Shown here: in pieces, positions 42,596-51,321 of the stretch
Layout: every line of letters starts with the position of its first letter
How positions within the stretch are numbered: the first letter of the stretch is position 1
Assembly (NCBI GenBank): GCA_023241745.1
Contig: JALQCY010000001.1
Span: 644,054-708,053 of the forward strand
Source of the DNA: Isoptericola peretonis
Lineage (GTDB): Bacteria; Actinomycetota; Actinomycetes; Actinomycetales; Cellulomonadaceae
Direction of reading: 5' to 3'
Length of the DNA: 64,000 nucleotides
Notes under the pieces: model-generated
Seen by the model: only the letters and a program-made list of their open reading frames with translations
Told to the model about the DNA's origin: nothing
Databases searched by the model: none
Position numbers and translations under genes: made by a program

Positions 42596-44527
42596 ATGAC
42601 CTTCACCGCGAACCCGCGCCGCACGCGACTCGCCATCGCCGAGCTCGCCCCGGACACCCTGGCCCTCGGCGAGCAGCCCGGCGGGGTCTCGAGCACCGCC
42701 ACCGCTCCCGCTCCCTCGGTGCCGGACCCGCGCGCGTGGGTGCGTGAGATCGCCGCTCTGACCCAGCCGGACGAGATCGTGTGGTGCGACGGGTCGGCCG
42801 CCGAGAAGCAGCGGCTGCTCGACGGGATGGTCACGGCCGGCACGCTGATCAGGCTGAACGAGGCGAAGCGCCCGAACTCCTACCTCGCGCGCTCGAACCC
42901 GTCCGACGTGGCGCGCGTCGAGTCGCGCACGTTCATCTGCTCCGAGCGGGAGGAGGACACCGGCCCCACCAACAACTGGCGCGCCCCCGCCGAGATGCGG
43001 GCCGAGCTGTCCGACGTCTTCGCCGGCTCGATGCGCGGCCGCACCATGTACGTGGTGCCGTTCTCGATGGGCCCCGTCGGCGGCCCGATCTCGCAGGTGG
43101 GCATCGAGATCACCGACTCCCCGTACGTCGTCGTCTCGATGCACGTCATGACGCGCGTCTCCTCCGACGTCCTGGACCTCATCGACTCCGGGCGCCAGTG
43201 GGTGCCGGCCGTGCACTCGGTGGGCGCCCCGCTGATCGACGAGCACGGGCGGCGAGCGGGCGACGTCCCTTGGCCCTGCAACGACACCAAGTACATCGTC
43301 CACTACCCCGAGACCCGCGAGATCTGGTCCTACGGGTCCGGCTACGGCGGCAACGCCCTGCTCGGCAAGAAGTGCTTCGCGCTGCGGATCGCCTCGGCCA
43401 TGGCCCGCGACGAGGGCTGGCTGGCCGAGCACATGCTGCTCGTCCGCGTCACCTCGCCGGAGCAGCGCCGCTACCACCTGGCCGCCGCGTTCCCCAGCGC
43501 CTGCGGCAAGACGAACCTCGCCATGCTGCGCCCGACCATCCCCGGCTGGACGGTCGAGACGCTCGGCGACGACATCGTGTGGATGCGCCCCGGCCCGGAC
43601 GGCCGCCTGCGCGCCATCAACCCCGAGGCGGGCTTCTTCGGCGTCGCGCCGGGGACGGGCGTCGAGACCAACCCGACCGCGGTCGAGACCTTCACGCACG
43701 ACGCGATCTTCACGAACGTGGCCCTCACCGACGACGGCGACGTCTGGTGGGAGGGCCTCACGCCCGAGCCTCCCGCCCACCTGGTCGACTGGCAGGGCAA
43801 CGACTGGACGCCGGGCTCCGACACCCCGGCCGCGCACCCGAACTCCCGGTTCACGGTGGCCGCGGCGCAGTGCCCGACCATCGCGGACACCTGGGAGGAC
43901 CCCGAGGGCGTGCCCGTGGACGCGATCGTCTTCGGCGGCCGCCGCGCGACGAACGTGCCGCTCGTGGCGCAGGCGACCAGCTGGGACCACGGCGTCTTCA
44001 TGGGCGCCACGATCAGCTCCGAGCGCACGGCCGCGGCCGAGGGCACGGTCGGCGAGCTGCGTCGTGACCCCTTCGCGATGATGCCGTTCTGCGGCTACAA
44101 CATGGCCGACCACTGGGCCCACTGGCTGCGTGTCGGCAAGGGCCTCGACGCCGACAAGCGCCCCAAGGTGTTCCAGGTGAACTGGTTCCGCAAGGGCGAC
44201 GACGGCGGCTTCCTGTGGCCCGGGTTCGGGGAGAACTCGCGCGTGGTCGAGTGGATCGTCACCCAGCTCGACCGGGCGCGCGGCCTGCGCACGGACGCCG
44301 GCGCGGTGCACTCCCCCGTCGGCCTGCTCCCCGCTCCCGGCGCGCTGCGCACCGACGGCCTCGACCTCTCGGACGACGACCTCGTCGCCCTCTTCGACGT
44401 CCCGGCCGAGCCGTGGCGGGCCGAGGCCGAGCTGACCGGCGAGTTCTTCGACACCTTCGGCGACCGCGTGCCCGAGCAGCTCTGGGCGCAGCTCTCCCTG
44501 CTGCGCGAGCGGCTCGGCGCGGCCTGA
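42596..44527 (+). CDS. pckG: Phosphoenolpyruvate carboxykinase (GTP)
   Basis: A 643-residue GTP-dependent PEPCK that makes phosphoenolpyruvate from oxaloacetate in gluconeogenesis. The P-loop with reactive cysteine is F299-P-S-A-C303-G-K-T-N ([13 protein letters not shown]), the metal-binding kinase-2 region GDDIVWM, and the guanine pocket segment [28 protein letters not shown] is a GTP-PEPCK signature. ATG 42596 begins the family N-terminus. It is divergent from the RamB-like regulator and convergent with trpS. Confidence 0.96.
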   Translation: MTFTANPRRTRLAIAELAPDTLALGEQPGGVSSTATAPAPSVPDPRAWVREIAALTQPDEIVWCDGSAAEKQRLLDGMVTAGTLIRLNEAKRPNSYLARSNPSDVARVESRTFICSEREEDTGPTNNWRAPAEMRAELSDVFAGSMRGRTMYVVPFSMGPVGGPISQVGIEITDSPYVVVSMHVMTRVSSDVLDLIDSGRQWVPAVHSVGAPLIDEHGRRAGDVPWPCNDTKYIVHYPETREIWSYGSGYGGNALLGKKCFALRIASAMARDEGWLAEHMLLVRVTSPEQRRYHLAAAFPSACGKTNLAMLRPTIPGWTVETLGDDIVWMRPGPDGRLRAINPEAGFFGVAPGTGVETNPTAVETFTHDAIFTNVALTDDGDVWWEGLTPEPPAHLVDWQGNDWTPGSDTPAAHPNSRFTVAAAQCPTIADTWEDPEGVPVDAIVFGGRRATNVPLVAQATSWDHGVFMGATISSERTAAAEGTVGELRRDPFAMMPFCGYNMADHWAHWLRVGKGLDADKRPKVFQVNWFRKGDDGGFLWPGFGENSRVVEWIVTQLDRARGLRTDAGAVHSPVGLLPAPGALRTDGLDLSDDDLVALFDVPAEPWRAEAELTGEFFDTFGDRVPEQLWAQLSLLRERLGAA

Positions 44528-44537
44528 CCCACCGACC

Positions 44538-44568
44538 CGGGCCCGCCGGAGAGGCACCGGCGGGCCCG
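44538..44568. terminator. Bidirectional hairpin between pckG and trpS
   Basis: CGGGCCCGCCGG and CCGGCGGGCCCG form perfect 12-bp arms around AGAGGCA. It is centred between two convergent stops (44527 and 44589). Confidence 0.8.
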
Positions 44569-44588
44569 TACCTCTCCGCTCGGCCGTG

Positions 44589-45683
44589 TCAGGAGTACAC
44601 GGTGCCCATGAGGTCGCGGACGTCCGCCAGCGTGCGGTCGGCGACCGCGTTCGCCCGGGCGTTGCCCCGCGCGAGGACGTCGCGCACGACGGCGGGGGCG
44701 TCGGCGGCGAGCGCGCGGCGCCGCTCGCGGAGCGGGCGCAGCCCCTCCACGACCGCCTCGGTGACGACCGCCTTGAGGCGGCCGGCCCCGGCGTCCGCCA
44801 CGGACGCGGCCAGGTCCTCCGGCGTCGTCCCGGCGAAGTGCGCACCGATCCGCAGCAGGTTCGCGACCTCGGGCCGGCCCTCCGGGTCGAACGCGATGTG
44901 CCGCTCGGAGTCCGTCCGGGCCCGGCGGAAGAACGCCACCGTCTCGTCCTCGGACGCCCGCAGCTCCAGGGCGTTGCCGCGCGACTTGCTCATCTTGGCG
45001 CCGTCGTCGCCCAGCACGGTGAGCGACGGCGTGAGCAGCGCCTCCGGCTCGGGGAAGTACGGCCGGGCGGCGGCGTAGCGCTGGTTGAACCGCCGCGCGA
45101 CCGTCCGCGTGGTCTCGAGGTGCGGCAGCTGGTCCAGCCCCACGGGCACGAGGTTGCCGTGGCAGAACAGGATGTCGGCGGCCTGGTGCACCGGGTACGT
45201 GAACAGCAGCCCGGACATGCCCCGCCCCTGGCGGCGCTCGGCGTCGACCGCCTCCGCCTTGACGGTGGGGTTGCGCTCCAGCTCCGCCACGCTCACCAGC
45301 GACAGGAACGGCAGCAGCAGCTGGTTCAGCGCCGGCACGGCGGAGTGCGTGAACACCGTGGTGCGGGCGGGGTCGATGCCGGCCGCCAGGTAGTCCAGCA
45401 CCACCTCGCGCACGACGGCGGGCAGGTCGCCCGTGTCGTCGCGGTCGGTGATGACCTGGTAGTCCGCGACGACGAGCACGACGTCCACGCCGGCGTCCTG
45501 CAGGCGCACCCGGTTGTCCAGCGTGGCGAGCAGGTGGCCGAGGTGCAGGGCGCCGGTCGGGCGGTCGCCGGTGAGGACACGGAATCGACCCGGGTCGCGC
45601 GCGATCTCCGCCTCGATCGCGGCGGAACGCGCCTGCGCGACGGCGGCGCTCGCGGTCGGCGCGGGGGTGGTCAGGACGGTCAT
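44589..45683 (-). CDS. trpS: Tryptophanyl-tRNA synthetase, type II
   Basis: A 364-residue class I synthetase. The HIGH motif appears as TGALHLGHL, preceded by GDRPTG, and KMSKS begins at K230 (AKMSKSRG). The GDRPTG-LHLGH form is that of the auxiliary TrpRS II of Deinococcus and of indolmycin-resistant actinobacterial enzymes, unlike the QPSG-IGNY housekeeping type. That makes this an auxiliary or alternative enzyme. It is preceded by a leader peptide gene with three Trp codons (45789-45833), so its expression is probably governed by charged Trp-tRNA. A housekeeping trpS elsewhere is not visible here. Confidence 0.92.
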   Translation of the reverse strand: MTVLTTPAPTASAAVAQARSAAIEAEIARDPGRFRVLTGDRPTGALHLGHLLATLDNRVRLQDAGVDVVLVVADYQVITDRDDTGDLPAVVREVVLDYLAAGIDPARTTVFTHSAVPALNQLLLPFLSLVSVAELERNPTVKAEAVDAERRQGRGMSGLLFTYPVHQAADILFCHGNLVPVGLDQLPHLETTRTVARRFNQRYAAARPYFPEPEALLTPSLTVLGDDGAKMSKSRGNALELRASEDETVAFFRRARTDSERHIAFDPEGRPEVANLLRIGAHFAGTTPEDLAASVADAGAGRLKAVVTEAVVEGLRPLRERRRALAADAPAVVRDVLARGNARANAVADRTLADVRDLMGTVYS

Positions 45684-45710
45684 GGGGAGCGGCTCCTTCG
45701 AGGGATCGCC

Positions 45711-45768
45711 GCCCGTCGGTCCGGTCCGGACACGAGAGCGTCCCGGCTGCGACGGGCAGCTCGGGACG
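45711..45768 (-). promoter_or_regulatory. Attenuator structures of trpS
   Basis: In the leader RNA a strong hairpin (45739-45768) pairs CGTCCCG-A-GCTGC with GCAGC-CGGGACG. Its loop region (GCCCGTCG, 45757-45750) can instead pair with CGACGGGC at 45718-45711, just before the trpS ribosome site AAGGAG. The two pairings exclude each other. No U-run is obvious. Confidence 0.65.
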
Positions 45769-45788
45769 GGATGCGTGGGCGCGTCAGG

Positions 45789-45833
45789 TCAGGGCTGCGG
45801 GGGCAGCCACCACCAGGACGCGCGCATCGACAT
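45789..45833 (-). CDS. Trp leader peptide MSMRASWWWLPPQP
   Basis: A 14-residue leader frame with three consecutive Trp codons (TGG TGG TGG, 45815-45807) and a TGA at 45791-45789. It ends about 105 bases before trpS. TAGGGT (45846-45841) lies 7 nt before its ATG, so the transcript would start at or near the codon. Ribosome stalling at these Trp codons when Trp-tRNA is low would shift the downstream pairing. This is the classic layout of ribosome-mediated attenuation, reported for an auxiliary Streptomyces trpS. Confidence 0.85.
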   Translation of the reverse strand: MSMRASWWWLPPQP

Positions 45834-45892
45834 GTCGCCCACCCTATGCCACGGCCGCCGGCATCCCTCGGCGGCCGTGATCAGATGCTCTC

Positions 45893-48688
45893 GTGGAGAG
45901 AGAACCCCGCGGCGACGGCCACGGACGCATCCTCGGACGCGACGCCGAGCTCGATCGCATCGACCGCCTCGCGGCCGCGGGCGCAGGCGGTGCGCTGCTC
46001 GTCGTCGGCGAGCCGGGCCTGGGCAAGACGACCCTGCTGGAGCACGGCGTCGCGCACGCGCGGCGGGCCGGCCGACGCGTCCTCACCGCGAGGTGCGCCC
46101 GGGGGGAGCGCGACCTGCCGTTCGCGGTCCTCCACCAGCTCCTGCTGCCGCGCCTCGACGGCCTCGACCGCCTCCCGGCTCCCCAGGCCCGGGCCCTCGG
46201 CGCCGCGCTCGGCCTGCGCGAGGACACGGCGATTCCCGATCGGCTGCATCTCGCGGCCGGAGCGTTGACGCTCCTGTGCGAGGCGAGCACGGGCGCCGCG
46301 GACGACGGCGGCACGCTCGCCGTCGTCGACGACCTGCACTGGGCCGACGACGCATCCCGCGACGTGCTGCTGTTCTGCGCGCGTCGCCTGGCCGACGCCT
46401 CGGCGGGCACGGCCCTGCTCGTGACCACGCGGCCCGATCCGCCGCAGGACCCCCTCCCGACGATCACGCTGTCCGGGCTCGACGCCCGGGACGCAGCCCG
46501 GGTGCTCGACCTGCAGCCCGTCCCGCCGTCGCCGGCGGTGCGGCACGACCTGATCGAGCACGCGGCGGGCAACCCGCTGGCGCTGGTGGAGCTCTCGCGG
46601 TCCGACGGCGCGCCGCCCTCGCCCGGGCAGCCCTCGGGCGGGCCCTGGCCCGTGAGCGAGCGGGTCGAGCAGGCGTTCGCGGCGCGCCTCCCGGCGCTGC
46701 CCGCGCCGACGCGGTGGCTGCTGCTCCTCGCCGCCGCCGCGGACGGCGACGACCTCGCCCCGGTGCTCACGGCCGCCGGAGGCGACGCCGGAAGCCCGGT
46801 GGACGGCGGAGACGGCCCGCTCGCCGCCTGGGTGCCGGCCGAGGCCGCCGGTCTGGTGCGCCTGGACGGTCCGCGCTTCCGCTTCCGTCATCCGCTCGCT
46901 CGGTCGGCGGTCTACCACGCCGCCCCGTTCGCCGAGCGGCGGGGAGCGCACCTGGCACTGGCGGAGGCGGTGGTGGACCCCGACCGCCGTGCCTGGCACC
47001 GGGCCGCGGCCGCCGTCGGCCCGGACGCCGATGTCGCCGCCGAGCTCGAGCAGACCGCGGACCGGGCGCGCGAGCGGGGAGGCTGGGCCGCGAGCGCCCG
47101 CGCGCTGGAGCGCGCCGCGGAGCTCTCGGCGGACCCCGAGGAGGCTGCCCGACTCTTCCTCCTCGCCGCGCCGGCCGCGATGTACACCGGACGCTCGCCC
47201 TGGGTGGAGCGCCTGGCGGACCGCGCCCGCGAGGCCACCGACGACGAGCGGACGCAGTGGGAGGCGGACCTGTACGCGGGCTGGGCGACCGCCTCGACGC
47301 CACGGCACCGGGAGGCGGTCGAGCGCCTGACGACGGTCGCCCGCCGGGCCGGAGCCGCGGACCCGGAGCTCGCCCTCGCCGCGCTGGCGCCGGCCACGGT
47401 GGCCGCCTACAACTCCGGCGACGACGGGCTGATCGACGCCGTCGCCGTGTGCCTCGAGTCCTTGCGGCCCGACGACACGGTGCCGGTCACCGCGTGGGTG
47501 CGGGGCACGGCGGCGCCGTTCGACCCGGCGTCGCGCGCCACGCTCGACCGCGCCGTGCGCGCGAACGCGCACCTCGGGATCAACGAGCTCAACGTGCTCG
47601 GCGGTGCCGCGTGGGTGCTCGACGAGACGGTGCTGGCGGCGCGACTGCTCGGCGAGCTGCTGGAGCTGTTCTCCCACGGCCCGACCGAGGGGACGAACGC
47701 GCTGGTCTCCGCCACCCTCGCGGCGGGCCTGCACGAGCTCGGCCGGTGGGACGACGCCCAGGCGCACGCGGAGGACGCCGTGCGGGTCGCCGAGGCGACC
47801 GGGATGCCGGTCGTGCGCGCGTCCGCGGTCGAGACGGCGGCTCTGCTGGCAGCAGGCCGCGGCCGCGTCGACGAGGCGCGCGAGCTGGCCCAGCACGCGC
47901 TCGCCGACGTCGGACCTGACGCCACGCGGTCGGTGGAGGTGCGCGCCCGCCAGGCCCTGGGCCTCGCGTCGCTCGTGGCGGGCGAGCCGGACGCCGCGTA
48001 CGACGTGCTGCGTCGCACGTTCGCCCCCGACGGCCTCCCTCTGCACCGCCACACGTCGGTGCACGGCGTCGCGCTGCTGGCGTCGGCTGCCGCGCGTGCG
48101 GACCGGCCCGGGCAGGCTCACGACGCCGAGCGTGTCGTCGCGGCCGTCGCCGCGCACGTCGGTGCGCACCCGGGACCGCGCGTGGCCTCGTTGCTGCACC
48201 ACGCACGCGCCCTCCTGGCCGCTCCGGAGGAGTCCGAGCGCGAGTATCGCGCCGCTCTCGCGGACCCGGCCGGCGCGACCTGGCCGTTCGAGCGCGCCCT
48301 GGTGCGGCTCGATCTGGGCGAGAGGCTGCGACGCCTGCACCGCGTGAGCGAGGCACGCACCGAGCTGAGCGCGGCCCGCGAGACGTTCCTGCGGATCGGC
48401 GCCGCGACGTTCGCGGACCGGGCGACCGCGGAGCTGCGGGCGGCGGGGGTCGCGGTGGCCGAGCGCACCCCGGACGCGCTCGCGCAGCTCACCCCGCAGC
48501 AGCGCCGCATCGTCCGGCTGGCCGCCGAGGGACGCACCAACCGTGAGATCGCGGAACGGCTCTTCCTGTCGCCGCGCACGGTCGGGTTCCACCTCTACCG
48601 CGTCTTCCCGGTGCTGGGCGTGACGTCGCGCGCCCAGCTGCGCGACCTGGTCGACGCGGGGGCGTCCGAAGCAGGACCAGTCATCTGA
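45893..48688 (+). CDS. LAL-type LuxR family transcriptional regulator
   Basis: A 931-residue large ATP-binding LuxR regulator. The N-terminal ATPase has Walker A GEPGLGKTTLLE, Walker B TLAVVDDLHWADDASR and a sensor-like LLVTTRPD. A long helical (TPR-like) middle follows, and the C-terminal HTH is LTPQQRRIVRLAAEGRTNREIAERLFLSPRTVGFHLYRVF. LAL proteins act as activators responding to sugars or small metabolites. The two alpha/beta hydrolase genes downstream, after a hairpin, may be its targets. GTG 45893; it is divergent from the trpS leader. Confidence 0.92.
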   Translation: MEREPRGDGHGRILGRDAELDRIDRLAAAGAGGALLVVGEPGLGKTTLLEHGVAHARRAGRRVLTARCARGERDLPFAVLHQLLLPRLDGLDRLPAPQARALGAALGLREDTAIPDRLHLAAGALTLLCEASTGAADDGGTLAVVDDLHWADDASRDVLLFCARRLADASAGTALLVTTRPDPPQDPLPTITLSGLDARDAARVLDLQPVPPSPAVRHDLIEHAAGNPLALVELSRSDGAPPSPGQPSGGPWPVSERVEQAFAARLPALPAPTRWLLLLAAAADGDDLAPVLTAAGGDAGSPVDGGDGPLAAWVPAEAAGLVRLDGPRFRFRHPLARSAVYHAAPFAERRGAHLALAEAVVDPDRRAWHRAAAAVGPDADVAAELEQTADRARERGGWAASARALERAAELSADPEEAARLFLLAAPAAMYTGRSPWVERLADRAREATDDERTQWEADLYAGWATASTPRHREAVERLTTVARRAGAADPELALAALAPATVAAYNSGDDGLIDAVAVCLESLRPDDTVPVTAWVRGTAAPFDPASRATLDRAVRANAHLGINELNVLGGAAWVLDETVLAARLLGELLELFSHGPTEGTNALVSATLAAGLHELGRWDDAQAHAEDAVRVAEATGMPVVRASAVETAALLAAGRGRVDEARELAQHALADVGPDATRSVEVRARQALGLASLVAGEPDAAYDVLRRTFAPDGLPLHRHTSVHGVALLASAAARADRPGQAHDAERVVAAVAAHVGAHPGPRVASLLHHARALLAAPEESEREYRAALADPAGATWPFERALVRLDLGERLRRLHRVSEARTELSAARETFLRIGAATFADRATAELRAAGVAVAERTPDALAQLTPQQRRIVRLAAEGRTNREIAERLFLSPRTVGFHLYRVFPVLGVTSRAQLRDLVDAGASEAGPVI

Positions 48689-48694
48689 CAGAAG

Positions 48695-48712
48695 CGGCCG
48701 GCCACCCGGCCG
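48695..48712. terminator. Short hairpin after LAL regulator gene
   Basis: CGGCCGG and CCGGCCG are 7-bp arms around CCAC. It begins 6 bases past the stop and precedes the hydrolase pair; a weak terminator. Confidence 0.5.
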
Positions 48713-48754
48713 GGTGACGGTGGTGTCTCCGACCCGCAGCCGAGAGGCACCACC

Positions 48755-49582
48755 ATGACCGAGTTCAGCACGTCCCGCCGCGCGGTGGTCTTCGTCCACG
48801 GCCTGTGGCTCCACGCCGACTCCTGGACGCCGTGGACGGACCGCTTCGCCGAGTCCGGCTACGACCCGCACAACCCGGGCTGGCCCGGCGACTCCGCCAC
48901 CGTGGCCGAGGCGCGGGAGAACGCCGACCGGGCGGGCGGGGTCGGCCTCGACGACGTCGTCGCGCACTACGCCGACGTCCTCGACGGCCTGCACGTCGAC
49001 GGCCTCGACCCGCGGCCCGTCGTCGTCGGCCACTCGTTCGGTGGCCTGGTCGCGCAGCGGCTGCTCACCGAGGGGCACGCGGCCGCGGCCGTCGCGATCG
49101 ACCCCGCCCCCATGCGGGGCAACATCCTGCTGCCGCCGAGCTCGCTGCGCGTGGCCGCCGTCGCGCTGAGGAACCCCGCGAACTTCCGGGGCACGGTCGC
49201 GCTGACCCCCGAGGAGTTCCGGTACGGCTTCGCCAACGAGCTCTCCGACGAGGAGGCCGCGGCGCTCTACGACCAGTGGACGATCCCCTCCCCGGGCCGT
49301 CCGTTGTTCGAGGACGCCGCGGCGAACCTCCTGCCCGGCTCGCCCGCGCGGGTCGACACCCACGACGCGGACCGCGGTCCGCTCCTGTTCATCGGTGGCG
49401 GCATGGACCACACCGCACCCGCGTCCCTGACGCGGACGTCCGCGAAGATCTACCGGAAGCACTCCGGCGCCGTCACCGACCTCGTCGAGTTCCCCGACCG
49501 GGGACACTCGCTCACCATCGACCACGGCTGGACCGAGGTCGCGGACGCCGCGCTCGCGTGGCTCAAGGAAAAGGGGCTGTGA
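48755..49582 (+). CDS. Alpha/beta hydrolase
   Basis: A 275-residue alpha/beta hydrolase. The nucleophile elbow is VVGHSFGGLVAQ, the oxyanion region VFVHGLWLHADSW, and the catalytic His is in FPDRGHSLTIDHGW. Proteins of this type are lactone or ester hydrolases of unclear substrate. The stop overlaps the start of the next hydrolase gene as TGATG, so the two are coupled. GAGAGGCACC precedes the ATG. It lies downstream of the LAL regulator. Confidence 0.88.
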   Translation: MTEFSTSRRAVVFVHGLWLHADSWTPWTDRFAESGYDPHNPGWPGDSATVAEARENADRAGGVGLDDVVAHYADVLDGLHVDGLDPRPVVVGHSFGGLVAQRLLTEGHAAAAVAIDPAPMRGNILLPPSSLRVAAVALRNPANFRGTVALTPEEFRYGFANELSDEEAAALYDQWTIPSPGRPLFEDAAANLLPGSPARVDTHDADRGPLLFIGGGMDHTAPASLTRTSAKIYRKHSGAVTDLVEFPDRGHSLTIDHGWTEVADAALAWLKEKGL

Positions 49583-50403
49583 TGCCGTTCATCACCACCA
49601 CCGACGGTCTCGAGATCTTCTACAAGGACTGGGGCACCGGCACTCCCGTCGTGTTCTCGCACGGCTGGCCGCTCAACGCCGACGCCTGGGACCGGCAGAT
49701 GACCGAGGTCGTCGACGCCGGCTTCCGCGCCGTCGCGCACGACCGCCGCGGGCACGGCCGGTCCACCCAGACCTCCACCGGCAACGACATGGACCACTAC
49801 GCCGACGACCTCGCGGCCCTGCTGGACCAGCTCGACCTCACGGACGTCGTGCTCGTGGGCCACTCGACCGGCGGCGGCGAGGTGGCGCACTACCTGGCAC
49901 GGCACGGCTCGGCGCGGGTGCGCAAGGCCGTGCTGGTCGGCGCCGTCCCGCCGCTGATGGTCAAGACCCCCGAGAACCCGGACGGCACGCCCATCGAGGT
50001 GTTCGACGGCATCCGCGAGGGCGTGCTCAAGGACCGCGCGCAGTACTACCGCGAGCTCGCGGTGCCGTTCTTCGGCGCGAACCGCGAGGGCTCGAACGTC
50101 TCCGAGGGTGCCCTCGAGCAGTTCTGGCGCCTGTCGATGCAGGCCGGGCTCAAGCCCGCGTACGACTGCATCGCGCAGTTCTCCGAGGTCGACTACACCG
50201 CCGACCTGCAGAAGATCGACGTCCCGGTCTTCGTGGCCCACGGCGACGACGACCAGATCGTGCCGATCAAGGCCGCGGGCCTGCGCTCGGCCGAGATCCT
50301 CAGCGACGCGACGCTCAAGGTCTACCCCGGGGCCTCGCACGGCATCGTCGGGGCCTACGAGGACGAGTTCACGAAGGACCTCGTGGAGTTCCTCCGCGCC
50401 TGA
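49582..50403 (+). CDS. Alpha/beta hydrolase (non-haem chloroperoxidase-like)
   Basis: A 273-residue hydrolase with the perhydrolase/chloroperoxidase pattern: FSHGWPLNADAWDRQM, VAHDRRGHGRSTQTSTGNDMDHYADDLA, VLVGHSTGGGEVAHYL (nucleophile Ser) and YPGASHGIVG (His). VFVAHGDDDQIVP supplies the Asp. Related enzymes show halogenation or perhydrolysis in vitro, but physiologically are likely esterases. Start ATG 49582 overlaps the upstream stop. A hairpin follows at 50409. Confidence 0.92.
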   Translation: MPFITTTDGLEIFYKDWGTGTPVVFSHGWPLNADAWDRQMTEVVDAGFRAVAHDRRGHGRSTQTSTGNDMDHYADDLAALLDQLDLTDVVLVGHSTGGGEVAHYLARHGSARVRKAVLVGAVPPLMVKTPENPDGTPIEVFDGIREGVLKDRAQYYRELAVPFFGANREGSNVSEGALEQFWRLSMQAGLKPAYDCIAQFSEVDYTADLQKIDVPVFVAHGDDDQIVPIKAAGLRSAEILSDATLKVYPGASHGIVGAYEDEFTKDLVEFLRA

Positions 50404-50408
50404 CCGGG

Positions 50409-50427
50409 ACCGCCCGCGGCGGGCGGT
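50409..50427. terminator. Hairpin between hydrolase gene and trmL
   Basis: ACCGCCCG and CGGGCGGT form perfect 8-bp arms around CGG, 6 bases after the hydrolase stop. A GAGAAT box (50430-50435) for trmL follows immediately. Confidence 0.6.
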
Positions 50428-50441
50428 GGGAGAATCGGGCC

Positions 50442-50936
50442 GTGCCCGAGCTTCCCGCCGCCCCGCCGTCCCCGTTCGCCCACGTCGTGTACTACGAGCC
50501 GCGGATCCCCGGGAACACGGGCTCGGCCATCCGGCTCGCCGCCGTCACCGGGGCGCGGCTGCACCTCGTGGAGCCGCTGGGCTTCGACCTGTCCGAGGCG
50601 AAGCTCAAGCGGGCCGGCCTGGACTACCACGACCTCGCCGTCATGGACGTGCACCCGACCTTCGACGCCGCGCTCGACGCCCTGCCCGGCGCCCGCGTCT
50701 TCGCGTTCACCGCTCACGCGGCGACGACGTACACCGAGGTCGCCTACCGCCCCGGCGACGTGCTGCTGTTCGGCCCGGAGCCCACCGGGCTGCCCGACGA
50801 CGCCCTCGACCACCCGCGCGTCACCGACCGGGTGAAGATCCCCATGCTGCCGGGCCGCCGCTCGCTCAACCTCACCAACGCCGCGTCGATCGTCGTCTAC
50901 GAGGCGTGGCGGCAGGCGGGCTTCCCGGGCGCCTGA
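50442..50936 (+). CDS. trmL: tRNA (cytidine(34)-2'-O)-methyltransferase TrmL
   Basis: A 164-residue SPOUT methyltransferase that modifies the wobble base of certain leucine tRNAs. Motifs are YEPRIPGNTGSAIRLAAVTG, LHLVEPLGFDL, VLLFGPEPTGLPDD and IPMLPGRRSLNLTNAASIVVYEAWR. The size and motifs match TrmL/YibK. GAGAAT lies 6 nt before GTG 50442, so transcription may start at the codon. Confidence 0.93.
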   Translation: MPELPAAPPSPFAHVVYYEPRIPGNTGSAIRLAAVTGARLHLVEPLGFDLSEAKLKRAGLDYHDLAVMDVHPTFDAALDALPGARVFAFTAHAATTYTEVAYRPGDVLLFGPEPTGLPDDALDHPRVTDRVKIPMLPGRRSLNLTNAASIVVYEAWRQAGFPGA

Positions 50937-51027
50937 CGCGCGCCCCCTTGCCGGCCCGGGGCATCCGCGGGATATTCGGCAGAGACGTGGCCCACATCGG
51001 CGTGGGGCACGGGCGAGGAGGTGTCTC

Positions 51028-51321
51028 GTGACCACCACCGCACTGGCGATGCTGCACCGCGCGGTCGAGCAGCTGCGCCACGCCGTCTCGGAGGTGCGCG
51101 ACGCCTACGGTGACACGCCGGCGGCGCGCAGGCTCGCGAACGATCTCGAACGGCTCGAGATCGACGCGGGCGAGCTGGAGGCGTCGTCGCCCCACCCGCT
51201 GGCCGCCGCCGGCCTCGAGGCGCCGGAGCACGTCGTCGTGCCGGACACGCCGCTCGACGAGACGATGTGGCGCGACGCCGACGACGAAGGGGTCGGCGGC
51301 TACCACGGCCGACGGCCGTGA
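51028..51321 (+). CDS. Conserved hypothetical protein coupled to sdhC
   Basis: A 97-residue protein with an N-terminal helical region (AMLHRAVEQLRHAVSEVRDAYGDTPAARRLANDLERLEIDAGELE) and a conserved-looking acidic tail (PDTPLDETMWRDADDEGVGG). Its GTGA stop/start overlap with sdhC (51318) implies co-translation. A similar-sized ORF precedes the mycobacterial sdh1 operon (Rv0250c-type), so it may be an accessory factor of this succinate dehydrogenase. GGAGGTG is 5 nt before GTG 51028. Confidence 0.8.
   Translation: MTTTALAMLHRAVEQLRHAVSEVRDAYGDTPAARRLANDLERLEIDAGELEASSPHPLAAAGLEAPEHVVVPDTPLDETMWRDADDEGVGGYHGRRP

Noticed and set aside
45881-49525. A 1214-codon open frame on the minus strand opposite the LAL regulator and hydrolase genes
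   Set aside because: It is a high-GC shadow frame: the plus strand carries recognisable ATPase, HTH and hydrolase motifs, while the antisense frame has none and is rich in Arg/Gly/Ala.
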